A stretch of DNA of 8,071 nucleotides. Origin: Flavobacteriaceae bacterium (lineage in GTDB: Bacteria > Bacteroidota > Bacteroidia > Flavobacteriales > Flavobacteriaceae). Made by a program: the position numbers and the translations under genes. The notes below the pieces were generated by a model. The model had not been told where the DNA came from. It saw only the letters and a list, made by a program, of their open reading frames with translations, and did no database searches. Below are positions 1 to 7,933 of this stretch, piece after piece. Position 1 is the first letter of the stretch, and each line of letters begins with the position of its first letter. The stretch is taken from NCBI GenBank assembly GCA_023301205.1, contig JALZVC010000155.1, forward strand, positions 1-8,071. The letters run 5' to 3'.

Positions 1-2006
1 GACGCATAGTTTTCCAGTTTTTGCGCAGGTACTTTTGCTAAAATTTTCACTATAAAAACACCTGTTTTACCAGTAATTAAACCTGTACTATCATTTGCAT
101 TTTTACCAAAAGCAGCACCCACAACTTCTGGCTCTGCTCCTGCTCCTGGTATAGTAGGTAAAGCCATTGAGACTGTTGTAGCCGTTTGTACTGTTACGTT
201 GTTAGCAGTTGCAATGCTTTGTAAATCATCGCCACTCATTTTTACTTTAATGAGCGCTGCTTTTTTCTCATTTCGTAAAATAGGCGTTACTTGAGCAGAT
301 GCATCTGCAACACTCATTAACCCTTTAGGACTCTTACGTGTCAATCTAGCAACTACATAGCCACCTTCTTGTGTATTAAAACGTTTTACGTCACCCACAG
401 CAGTCTCTTCATTAAAAGACCAAGTGATTATTTGTCTAGAGCTAGGTAATCCGGGCACATTAGCATCCAGCTTTCCTATTTTATTAACTGGGCGCACCGT
501 TAAATTTCCTTCTTTAGCTACCTCAGTAAAATCTCCTTTTCTAGAAGAATCTTCAAATTTAGAAGAAACAGAAAACACTTGATTACTAGTCTCCTCTGAA
601 GCCTCTACCTCATCTACAATTGTTGCAAATTTATAAGCTAACTGAACGTTCTTAACATCTGTTACACTAATAATGTGATACCCAAAGTCTGTCTCTACAA
701 GACCAATTGTTCCTTTTTTATTATCAAGCATAAACGCTTTGTAATTTGGCGCAAGACCAGTGTTAGGATTAAGATACCCTAATTCTCCACCTTTATCTTT
801 ATTACTAGCATCATCAGATTTTGCCGCTGCTACTGCTGCAAATTTAGATGGATTGTTTTTTACAACTCTTAAAATACTATCTGCTATTGTTTTTGCCTCT
901 TCTTTAGTTCTTGTAATATCACTAGAAGACCTTAAAGTACCTGACCACCTTACTAAAATGTGACTTGTATTTATAGAATCTGCTAATTGTCTTTTTGCTA
1001 TAACTCTAGTTATGTTGTTTGTTATACCTTCTTTATATGGCCCTACTATTTCTCCAACTTCAAGATTACTTTCTTTAGCAGCAAGTGGCGCAGGAATATC
1101 TTTTTCAAAATACCATCTGTCTTGATATGTTATATCTGAATGATCATTAACATACGCTTCTGGATTTTCTGCAGCTGCAAAGGCCACTATAGTATTACCA
1201 TTAACATCTGTTCCTCCAGTCAAATATGTTCTTATCCCAGACTCTGAAGCAGTAATATCTGCATTAGATGGTTTTTCTTCGAAAGACACATACTCAATAT
1301 CTGTTTGCGCATCTACTTCAAAATCTGAACTATGTGCATTGATATAACTTCTAATTTCGTCTTCTGAAACGGCAACATCTGCATCAAGAATAGATGTGTA
1401 AGGCACTTGGACATATTGGAAATTAATTTTATCATTTTCATAACGATACTGTTGTTCTCCTTCTGCTAGCGTACTTTTTAAACCACCCTTAACCATATTC
1501 ATGTAGCTGCGTTCTAAAACACCTTGTACAATATTGTTTTCATAACTAACCCATTGCTGATATCCTGTAGGATTATTCCTTTTAGTATCTGCGATGTACT
1601 CAATCATTCTATTACGATCAAACTGACCTAATTCATTTTTAAACAACTCATTACCTGCAAGACCATCTGCTAAAGCTTTATCAAGCTCATCTTTCTCTAC
1701 GCTGATTCCTAATTCTTCAAATCGCCCCTCCAGTAAAACTCTTTTTACTTCACGATCCCAAACAACGTTTACAGCAGATGCAGTAGTCGCCGTTGGCCCC
1801 ATCTGGCGTTGCGTAGCTTCTACTTGCGCCATAAAATCTGCCTGTGTAAGCTCTGTACCGTCAATGTTAGCAACGCGAGTTTGCGATTTATTTGAAGTTC
1901 CTCCGCCACCTTTAAGTACATCTGCTAGAACAAATGCAAAAAGTGCCATTGCAATAATCACAATTAAAAAAACCGTCTTCTGTCTAATTTTGCTTAGTAT
2001 AGCCAT
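1..2006 (-). CDS. ppiD: PpiD/SurA-like periplasmic peptidyl-prolyl cis-trans isomerase (3' end cut off)
   Basis: Membrane-anchored periplasmic foldase that should assist folding of exported and outer-membrane proteins. I translated 668 residues from ATG at 2006; the reading frame is still open at base 1, so the C-terminus is missing. Residues about 10-29 form one transmembrane helix (VFLIVIIAMALFAFVLAD) after a basic N-terminus (SKIRQK), which implies a cytoplasmic N-terminus with the rest in the periplasm. Residues about 30-150 resemble the SurA/PpiD N-terminal chaperone segment. A parvulin (PpiC) domain spans about 345-448: it begins TSHILV (His349), continues through GGELGYL and ends FGYHIISV (His444), so both conserved parvulin histidines are present. 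The remainder is a long C-terminal chaperone-like region. Homologues of this type are roughly 700 residues, so perhaps a few dozen are lost. It lies 179 bases after the CNNM-type gene, and no clear promoter is visible in that gap. E. coli PpiD has a catalytically weak domain, so activity here is inferred, not shown. Confidence 0.9.
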   Translation of the reverse strand, partial: MAILSKIRQKTVFLIVIIAMALFAFVLADVLKGGGGTSNKSQTRVANIDGTELTQADFMAQVEATQRQMGPTATTASAVNVVWDREVKRVLLEGRFEELGISVEKDELDKALADGLAGNELFKNELGQFDRNRMIEYIADTKRNNPTGYQQWVSYENNIVQGVLERSYMNMVKGGLKSTLAEGEQQYRYENDKINFQYVQVPYTSILDADVAVSEDEIRSYINAHSSDFEVDAQTDIEYVSFEEKPSNADITASESGIRTYLTGGTDVNGNTIVAFAAAENPEAYVNDHSDITYQDRWYFEKDIPAPLAAKESNLEVGEIVGPYKEGITNNITRVIAKRQLADSINTSHILVRWSGTLRSSSDITRTKEEAKTIADSILRVVKNNPSKFAAVAAAKSDDASNKDKGGELGYLNPNTGLAPNYKAFMLDNKKGTIGLVETDFGYHIISVTDVKNVQLAYKFATIVDEVEASEETSNQVFSVSSKFEDSSRKGDFTEVAKEGNLTVRPVNKIGKLDANVPGLPSSRQIITWSFNEETAVGDVKRFNTQEGGYVVARLTRKSPKGLMSVADASAQVTPILRNEKKAALIKVKMSGDDLQSIATANNVTVQTATTVSMALPTIPGAGAEPEVVGAAFGKNANDSTGLITGKTGVFIVKILAKVPAQKLENYA

Positions 2007-2117
2007 CGATATTCTATTTTATTTTCTTTATTAATTCAAAAAAACTCGCCTTTCAATACTTTCTTCCTCATTTACTGCTAGTTAAATCAATGGACAAGAC
2101 GCATTAATTTAGTGGGC

Positions 2118-2132
2118 GAAAATACTATTTTC
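2118..2132. repeat. Short perfect inverted repeat in the gap before the PpiD-like gene
   Basis: GAAAATA and TATTTTC form seven-base arms around a single central C at 2125. It sits about 110 bases upstream of the PpiD-like start and about 55 bases past the stop of the CNNM-type gene. With a one-base centre it cannot fold as an RNA hairpin, so if functional it would be a DNA operator. In such AT-rich DNA it may be chance. The rest of the 2007-2185 gap shows no hairpin terminator and no good TAnnTTTG promoter on the minus strand. Confidence 0.25.
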
Positions 2133-2185
2133 CAATCATTAATAAAAACGTTACAATGTAAAAAAGCAATGGAAAGTAAAAAATA

Positions 2186-3442
<1,257 letters not shown>

Positions 3443-3551
3443 TATAAAATTTTACAAGTAAAGGTAAGTAAGTTTACCATCAATAATAGAAGGACCTTAA
3501 AATGTTATTAAACAAATTTGATGCCTTACTATTTACGAAGCAATTATACTG

Positions 3552-3752
3552 CTACTTATTTTTGTTTTGATTTTCTATGTTTTTTCTAAATTTCCTTTTA
3601 AAGAAAAACATAAAAACTCCCATCACTGCAAAAAACAGAAACATATATGCGCGGTTTCTATTATCACCCCAATTCTCAATAACAAGGTAAATAGAAAACA
3701 ATGCCATAACAATATAGGCGTACTCAAAAAGGCGGTAAATTTTAGATCCCAT
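3552..3752 (-). CDS. Small two-helix membrane protein of unknown function
   Basis: A 66-residue protein that I do not recognise. It starts MGSKIYRLFEYAY and carries two hydrophobic helices at about 8-26 and 36-51 (YMFLFFAVMGVFMFFF), separated by a short polar loop (ENWGDNRNR), and ends in a very basic tail (KRKFRKN then NQNKNK). The positive-inside rule suggests both ends are cytoplasmic and the loop is periplasmic. The frame stays open upstream to 3935, but that part lies inside lptC and has no membrane character, so the ATG at 3752 was chosen. This start overlaps the last 11 bases of lptC in another frame, which points to translational coupling with lptC. It could be an accessory of lipopolysaccharide export or simply a small envelope protein; nothing in the sequence decides this. 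Confidence 0.75.
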   Translation of the reverse strand: MGSKIYRLFEYAYIVMALFSIYLVIENWGDNRNRAYMFLFFAVMGVFMFFFKRKFRKNIENQNKNK

Positions 3753-4317
3753 CGGTTTCTTTAGTTTTATCAATAAATTGAACGCCTTGGTTTTTTCGAG
3801 ACATGAATGTTTTAAAATTTTCGCTACTATTAAAACCTTCTCCCTCATTAAAGGAGCCGTCCTTAAATATAATCTTATAGGGTTTATCTGTAAAAACCCA
3901 CTTGTTTTTTTGATCCCAGTACATTTGGTCTGCAAAAACCGTAGTACCGTCTTCTGTAACCACTCTTACATTAGAGCGCATATCTACTAGATTACTCTTT
4001 GAATACTCTATAGCAAAGTCTGAGGTCACAACACTCTTTTTATCATCATCATCCCAATACCAAACCTCAACACCATTTGGAAACTCTCTGTATGGAAAAT
4101 CTAATGTAGCATAATTAAGTGATTTTTCGGTCAACAAATTTACTTTTACTTTGCCAGAATCTAAATATTTAGTGTTTGTATTTATACCAACACCTACAGG
4201 AGCGTTATCACTTAAAGACAAACGCTTTATGTCTCTAGTATTATCTTCACAAGAAAAAAGCGTGATGGCACCTAAAAGTACCACCACGCTTTTTAATATG
4301 TAAAGTTTATTTTTCAT
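3742..4317 (-). CDS. lptC: LPS export ABC transporter periplasmic protein LptC (lipoprotein form)
   Basis: LptC links the inner-membrane LptBFG transporter to the periplasmic LptA bridge that carries lipopolysaccharide to the outer membrane. The 191-residue product fits the family size. Residues 40-165 show the LptC/LptA-type beta repeat pattern: a GVEVWYWD strand (82-89), VTSDFAIEYSKSNLVDMRSNVRV (split across 97-119), a TVFADQMYWDQKNKW stretch (126-140), then TDKPYKIIF and GEGFNSSENF (159-168). The N-terminus MKNKLYILKS plus a hydrophobic run ends LFSC with Cys23, which reads as a lipobox, so the protein is predicted to be lipidated and not held by an uncleaved helix as in E. coli. The acidic EDN after the cysteine could influence membrane sorting. 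The ATG at 4317 lies 2 bases after the TPR gene stop, and its end overlaps the small membrane gene by 11 bases, so it is mid-operon. No lptA, lptB, lptF or lptG lies in the window. Confidence 0.88.
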   Translation of the reverse strand: MKNKLYILKSVVVLLGAITLFSCEDNTRDIKRLSLSDNAPVGVGINTNTKYLDSGKVKVNLLTEKSLNYATLDFPYREFPNGVEVWYWDDDDKKSVVTSDFAIEYSKSNLVDMRSNVRVVTEDGTTVFADQMYWDQKNKWVFTDKPYKIIFKDGSFNEGEGFNSSENFKTFMSRKNQGVQFIDKTKETDGI

Positions 4318-4319
4318 TC

Positions 4320-5681
4320 TTATAAGTTAGGAACTCTTACGCTACCACCTACCCAGCATTTAAACGAAATCGTTTTTCCAGCCATATTGCTGCTGAAAAT
4401 ATCCGTCTTGCTTGGTGCAGTTTGCATATAACTAGATGCAGTCTGGTTTGCTACACTTGAAATTGAACCGTCTACTTTACCTGCTTTTCTTGCCAGGTCT
4501 GCTGCCTTCCAATACATTGCTCTTTTCTCAAATGGAGTTGACCCACAGTTATTTGCGCTTTTTGCATACATATTTGCTAATTTCAAGTAAGCAATGCCTG
4601 CATTAGGTCTTACCTCAAGCATCTTATTGTAGTAGTTTCTTGCCTCACTATACTTTCCAGCTTTTCTAAAGTTCTCTGCAAGACTGTAATATACTCTTGA
4701 TTTATCTTTAGGATTTGTCTCTAACTCTGCAGACTCATTAAAGTAACGTAAAGCTTCAGAAGCTTTACCATCCTTTTCTGCTAATTTACCTAAATAGTAA
4801 GCAGATTTTGCAGAAGGCTTCAATGAATGTAATTGTTGCACTAATTTATAGAATAAAGGATCATCACAATCTTTAGCATTTAGTCTACTTAATGCTCTGT
4901 TTACCCAAGCAAGATCATTTTTGTTTGCTTCATAATCGTTATTATATAATGGAACTAGATTTTGACAATCTGCAATAGCACCTAACTTAGAATCTACAGA
5001 ACCTCTTACTTTTCCAAAAATACCTAGGTTCTTTTCATAAGCCTCGTAGTTCTTTTTGTCTCTTGCGCTTAAAGTTTCACCCGCCTCTTCTTTGTCAGAA
5101 AAAGCGATTACCTTCTGTGCCATTAAACCTTCTTCTGTATCTAATTTATCTATTACTGCATCATACAAATCAAACATGTTTGCAAGTGGCACAGTACCCT
5201 CTTTGTTAAGATCTACTGCAAGAGAGAAATATGTATATAAACTTTTTGGGCTTTTAAACGCCGCATTGTTAGTATTAAAAACTTCCTCATACGCCTTATA
5301 CTGTTCCATTTTAGTCCCCAAGCCAGCATCATACTTTAATTGTACAATTTTCATTGCAATTTCTCCTGCATCTGTTCTATCTGGATATAATCTAAGACGA
5401 TCATTATATAAGGTAATCATATCATTCACCTTAGTATTATCTCCGTTTTTAATAAAATGCTTAAACATTTTTTCGCCATATTGGTATACAGCCATACTGT
5501 ATGTAGGACAGGCTGCTATAAGTGGTGCATAATGATTAATGGCTTCGTCATAATTTTTTGCCTTTGCCGCTTCAATAAAAATTGATCCTTTAATCGAGCA
5601 CTCTTCACTAGTTTGCGCAAAAGCGTTGGCTCCTATGGTTAAGGCGAAGACTGCTAATAGTAAAACTAAATTCTTTTTCAT
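4320..5681 (-). CDS. Secreted tetratricopeptide-repeat protein
   Basis: A 453-residue exported protein with TPR repeats, which normally act as protein-binding scaffolds. The function is not established. It begins MKKNLVLLLAVFALTIGANA, a classical signal peptide, with likely cleavage around AFA/Q at 22-23. A longer frame reaches 5723 but would put a polar 14-residue segment ahead of the signal peptide and overlap the barrel gene by 23 bases, so the ATG at 5681 is preferred. The clearest TPR units are at about 291-324 (AYYLGKLAEKDGKASEALRY) and 327-360 (YYSLAENFRKAGKYSEARNY), with a third from 361 interrupted by an insert containing NNCGSTPFEKR. Residues 30-280 are helical and probably hold degenerate repeats. 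The mature part has six cysteines (28, 58, 239, 272, 379, 442), which could form disulfides in the periplasm. The tail carries KCWVGGSVRVPNL. It sits 19 bases after the barrel gene and 2 bases before lptC, suggesting an envelope role. Confidence 0.85.
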   Translation of the reverse strand: MKKNLVLLLAVFALTIGANAFAQTSEECSIKGSIFIEAAKAKNYDEAINHYAPLIAACPTYSMAVYQYGEKMFKHFIKNGDNTKVNDMITLYNDRLRLYPDRTDAGEIAMKIVQLKYDAGLGTKMEQYKAYEEVFNTNNAAFKSPKSLYTYFSLAVDLNKEGTVPLANMFDLYDAVIDKLDTEEGLMAQKVIAFSDKEEAGETLSARDKKNYEAYEKNLGIFGKVRGSVDSKLGAIADCQNLVPLYNNDYEANKNDLAWVNRALSRLNAKDCDDPLFYKLVQQLHSLKPSAKSAYYLGKLAEKDGKASEALRYFNESAELETNPKDKSRVYYSLAENFRKAGKYSEARNYYNKMLEVRPNAGIAYLKLANMYAKSANNCGSTPFEKRAMYWKAADLARKAGKVDGSISSVANQTASSYMQTAPSKTDIFSSNMAGKTISFKCWVGGSVRVPNL

Positions 5682-5700
5682 GATGGTAGTATTTATTAAA

Positions 5701-6954
5701 TTAATCATAATATCGTTTTTCAAACCATTTGTCGTTTAATGACAAACTTAAAAATGTATTGAAGAAATTTTCTTTTACCAAACCTGAGTCTCTTGTTCCT
5801 CTCGAGCCTGCTTCAAACCCAAGGTTGATGTTTGTAAATAACTTCCCTGCTGGTAAGCCTACTCCAAAAGATATGCCAAACTCATTAATATCTTCTCCAT
5901 TGATTTCTAGACCAGTGCCTTGAAAGCGCACACCCCCTCTATAAACAACTCGCTCCCAGTACTTCCCCAACCCATTGAAGTTAGGAATATAAAACCCTCC
6001 TAAACGCACATTAGACGCATCTGTAAATTCAACATTATCTGTAACAAAACTACGATTAGTAAAATCACTAGTTTTTTGGTCTGAATATTCTAACCCTACA
6101 AACCATTTTTTAGGCGCTCCGATTCCTGCGCCAACGGTGAATTGAGAAGGGAAATCAAAATCAATGTTTTCAACATTTACTGCTTCAGAGAAAACCTCAC
6201 CTACAGCCCCTGTTAAAGGCGAAATAAACACAGAAGCAATCTCTCTAGTGTTTTTACTTACTAATTCAGTAGATGGGGTATAAGTAAAGCTACCCATAAA
6301 CTCTAAATTATCACTTAAAAGTTTTTTATACGCTAAACCCAGTGTGAAACTAATTCCTGACAAATCTGATTCATTAATCTCTCTTGTGCCAAATTCAAAT
6401 TCACCCTCTGGACTTGTGATAAGCGAATTATTATTAATTTCTCCAAAATTATAACTGGTATCAAGGCCAATACTCAAATCATCCGTAATACTATACGCTA
6501 AACTCAAAAAAGCTTTATTAAGACCTCCGTCTCCCGAGAATAAGGTGCTAGACAACTCCCCCTCTGACCTCAAGTTATACCCAACAGAAGTTAACGGAAG
6601 TATCCCGAAACTGGCCCCAAATTTCCCCAGAGGAATACCCACAGCTATATAATCTGGAGACACAGTCCCTGCTGTATTCCTTCCGTCATCAGATTCTTGC
6701 TCTGAAAACTGATTACTTGCTCCTAAAGTAAAGGTTGTAAGTTTTAACCGTGCTAAACCAGCTGGATTCCGAACATTAATATGTATACTGTCTGAGTATA
6801 CGCTTAAACCTCCCATCATTCTATTCTCTGCGGTGCCTTGAAATTTTAATGCCCCTATCCCATAGAAGGAATAAGAAGAAGTGGTTCCCCCTTGCGCAAA
6901 AGTTGTAGCGCTTATCACGCAAACACAAACTGTAACTAAGATTTTTCTTAACAT
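5701..6954 (-). CDS. Outer-membrane beta-barrel protein, FadL-like
   Basis: A 417-residue predicted outer-membrane barrel. Residues 1-21 are a signal peptide (MLRKILVTVCVCVISATTFA then Q), after which the chain alternates polar and hydrophobic residues in many short strands rich in Gly, Ser and aromatic residues (for example ISFTLGLAYK 201-210 and FTVGAGIGAPKKWFVGLEYS 272-291). The N-terminal part contains ENRMMGGLSVYSDSI followed by NPAGLA at 63-68, the NPAG-type motif seen in FadL/OMPP1-related and several Bacteroidota outer-membrane proteins. The C-terminus, SLNDKWFEKRYYD, is strand-like and aromatic as expected for a last barrel strand. The substrate is unknown, and transport of hydrophobic compounds is only a family-level suggestion. 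Its ATG shares one base with the coaX stop (TAATG), so the two genes should be translationally coupled. The TPR gene follows after 19 bases. Confidence 0.85.
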   Translation of the reverse strand: MLRKILVTVCVCVISATTFAQGGTTSSYSFYGIGALKFQGTAENRMMGGLSVYSDSIHINVRNPAGLARLKLTTFTLGASNQFSEQESDDGRNTAGTVSPDYIAVGIPLGKFGASFGILPLTSVGYNLRSEGELSSTLFSGDGGLNKAFLSLAYSITDDLSIGLDTSYNFGEINNNSLITSPEGEFEFGTREINESDLSGISFTLGLAYKKLLSDNLEFMGSFTYTPSTELVSKNTREIASVFISPLTGAVGEVFSEAVNVENIDFDFPSQFTVGAGIGAPKKWFVGLEYSDQKTSDFTNRSFVTDNVEFTDASNVRLGGFYIPNFNGLGKYWERVVYRGGVRFQGTGLEINGEDINEFGISFGVGLPAGKLFTNINLGFEAGSRGTRDSGLVKENFFNTFLSLSLNDKWFEKRYYD

Positions 6955-7682
6955 TAATGTTTATTATGTTCTAAAATAAAATGTAACCCTTCTAACAAAA
7001 AATTTGAGTTTGCAAAGATGCCTATTTTTATACTATCTCGCAAAAAATCTGTGTCTCCACCTGTTAAAATGACTTTTAAGTTGGGATACTCTTTTTTGTA
7101 CCTATTAATCGTACCATACACCTCACTAACAACCCCATAAACTACGCCACTGTGCATACTTGCATCTGTCGTATCTCCTATAAAATTAATAGGCGCTTCT
7201 TTTGCAAGTAGCGGCAAACTGGTTGTAAAATGATGCATTGCTTTATACCGCATCGCTATTCCTGGAGAGATAGCTCCACCAATATAGTAGTTTTTATGGT
7301 TTAAAAAATCATATGTTATACAACTACCTGCATCTATGATTAATACATCTTCCTTCGGAAATTTTATAGCAGCGCCACTTGCTAATGCAATTCTATCTAC
7401 TCCTAACGTCAAAGGAGTGCCATAATTATTATTAAAAGGCACTTGAGTTGTACTTGAAAGCACTACTACACCATACTTCCCTGAAAGTGAGGTTACATAC
7501 TCTTTAGAAAACGTACCAACAGCAGAAACAATAGCATGTGAGATCTCGGTAAAAGCAGACGAAACCGCTTTTAAAGCAGAAGGAAACTCTCTGTTTTGAC
7601 AAACCACTTTATGTACAAGCGTGTCGTTACTAAAAACGGCAAGCTTGATAAAAGTATTTCCCGCGTCAACGATTAAATTCAT
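6954..7682 (-). CDS. coaX: Type III pantothenate kinase
   Basis: Catalyses ATP-dependent phosphorylation of pantothenate, the first step of coenzyme A synthesis in the cytoplasm. The type III enzyme belongs to the ASKHA superfamily and usually needs a monovalent cation. The 242-residue product has the expected motifs in order: DAGNT at 6-10 (phosphate-binding loop), GTPLTLGVDR at 88-97 with the predicted catalytic Asp96, DAGSCITYD at 117-125, GGAISPG at 135-141, GDTTDAS at 169-175 and TGGD at 207-210. The length is typical. A longer frame begins at 7730, but its 16 extra residues match nothing in the family and contain a promoter-like sequence, so the ATG at 7682 is preferred. It is the first gene of the leftward operon, and its stop overlaps the next start by one base. 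All key residues are present, so it should be active. Confidence 0.95.
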   Translation of the reverse strand: MNLIVDAGNTFIKLAVFSNDTLVHKVVCQNREFPSALKAVSSAFTEISHAIVSAVGTFSKEYVTSLSGKYGVVVLSSTTQVPFNNNYGTPLTLGVDRIALASGAAIKFPKEDVLIIDAGSCITYDFLNHKNYYIGGAISPGIAMRYKAMHHFTTSLPLLAKEAPINFIGDTTDASMHSGVVYGVVSEVYGTINRYKKEYPNLKVILTGGDTDFLRDSIKIGIFANSNFLLEGLHFILEHNKH

Positions 7683-7698
7683 ACACTTAGAATGACGA

Positions 7699-7731
7699 CA
7701 AAAATACAACATCATTTCAATCTGCATCAAA
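7699..7731 (-). promoter_or_regulatory. Predicted promoter of the coaX operon
   Basis: On the minus strand TTTG (7731-7728) is followed after 21 bases by TATTTTTG (7706-7699), matching the Bacteroidota -33 TTTG and -7 TAnnTTTG boxes. Transcription would start near 7690-7694, leaving a leader of only about 8-14 bases before the ATG at 7682. This would drive coaX and the genes behind it, and it rules out translation from the upstream ATG codons in the longer frame. It is a match by eye, not mapped. Confidence 0.6.
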
Positions 7732-7733
7732 GC

Positions 7734-7765
7734 CTTTAAAAATTTTATTACATCTTTTAAAAATT
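7734..7765. repeat. AT-rich direct repeat between the divergent promoters
   Basis: TTTAAAAATT occurs at 7735-7744 and again at 7756-7765, exactly 21 bases apart, or about two helical turns. Both copies are preceded by a C and T run. They lie between the leftward coaX promoter and the rightward tRNA-Phe promoter. They might act as upstream AT elements or a binding site, or be ordinary low-complexity DNA. Confidence 0.35.
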
Positions 7766-7777
7766 ATTATTTTTTTA

Positions 7778-7808
7778 TTTTGATGTAACTAAAATAACTT
7801 TATATTTG
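7778..7808 (+). promoter_or_regulatory. Predicted promoter of tRNA-Phe
   Basis: TTTTG at 7778-7782 and TATATTTG at 7801-7808 are separated by 18 bases and fit the Bacteroidota -33 / -7 consensus (TTTG and TAnnTTTG). A long T/A-rich tract just upstream (7761-7781) could strengthen it, as is common for stable RNA genes. Transcription should begin near 7811-7816, about 40 bases before the mature tRNA end. Confidence 0.75.
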
Positions 7809-7812
7809 CAGC

Positions 7813-7841
7813 CGCTTAGAGATACAACATCTTTAAAAGCG
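7813..7841 (+). other. Imperfect hairpin in the tRNA-Phe 5' leader
   Basis: CGCTT (7813-7817) pairs with AAGCG (7837-7841). Bases 7818-7823 pair with 7829-7834, including one G-T pair, with a two-base bulge (7835-7836) and a five-base loop (7824-7828). That gives 11 pairs, starting almost where the transcript is predicted to begin. It may be a 5' structure removed with the leader by RNase P; there is no T tract after it, so it is not a terminator. Confidence 0.4.
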
Positions 7842-7854
7842 ACAAAATAAAGAA

Positions 7855-7927
7855 GGTGCCTTAGCTCAGTTGGTAGAGCAATGGACTGAAAATCCATGTG
7901 TCCCTGGTTCGATTCCTGGAGGCACCA
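7855..7927 (+). tRNA. tRNA-Phe (anticodon GAA)
   Basis: A 73-base cloverleaf that decodes TTC and TTT codons. The acceptor arm GGTGCCT (7855-7861) pairs fully with AGGCACC (7920-7926), with A7927 as discriminator. The D arm is GCTC/GAGC with an AGTTGGTA loop. The anticodon stem ATGGA/TCCAT encloses CTGAAAA, so the anticodon is GAA at 7888-7890. The T arm CCTGG/CCTGG encloses TTCGATT and contains a central T-T (U-U) mismatch at 7905/7917. The 3' CCA is not encoded: the discriminator is followed by CTT, so CCA must be added enzymatically. It stands alone, with its own promoter upstream and a terminator just downstream. Confidence 0.97.
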
Positions 7928-7933
7928 CTTTAC

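Noticed and set aside
760..963. 67-codon plus-strand frame
   Set aside because: It lies antisense within the PpiD-like gene, whose parvulin motifs are clear; it has no family features.
3481..3516. Promoter-like TATTATTG with TTTG upstream of the CNNM-type gene (minus strand)
   Set aside because: The -7 box has one mismatch and the spacing is 24 bases, longer than usual; too weak to list as a promoter.
3753..3935. N-terminal extension of the small membrane protein
   Set aside because: It lies wholly inside lptC in another frame, has no membrane or family character, and a good start exists at 3752.
3567..3990. Two short plus-strand frames opposite the small membrane gene and lptC
   Set aside because: Both are antisense shadows of well-supported minus-strand genes.
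5056..5532. 158-codon plus-strand frame
   Set aside because: It is antisense to the TPR gene; the composition is that of a reversed helical coding sequence, with no promoter or recognisable domain.
5682..5723. 14-residue extension of the TPR protein
   Set aside because: It would precede a classical signal peptide and overlap the barrel gene; the ATG at 5681 fits export.
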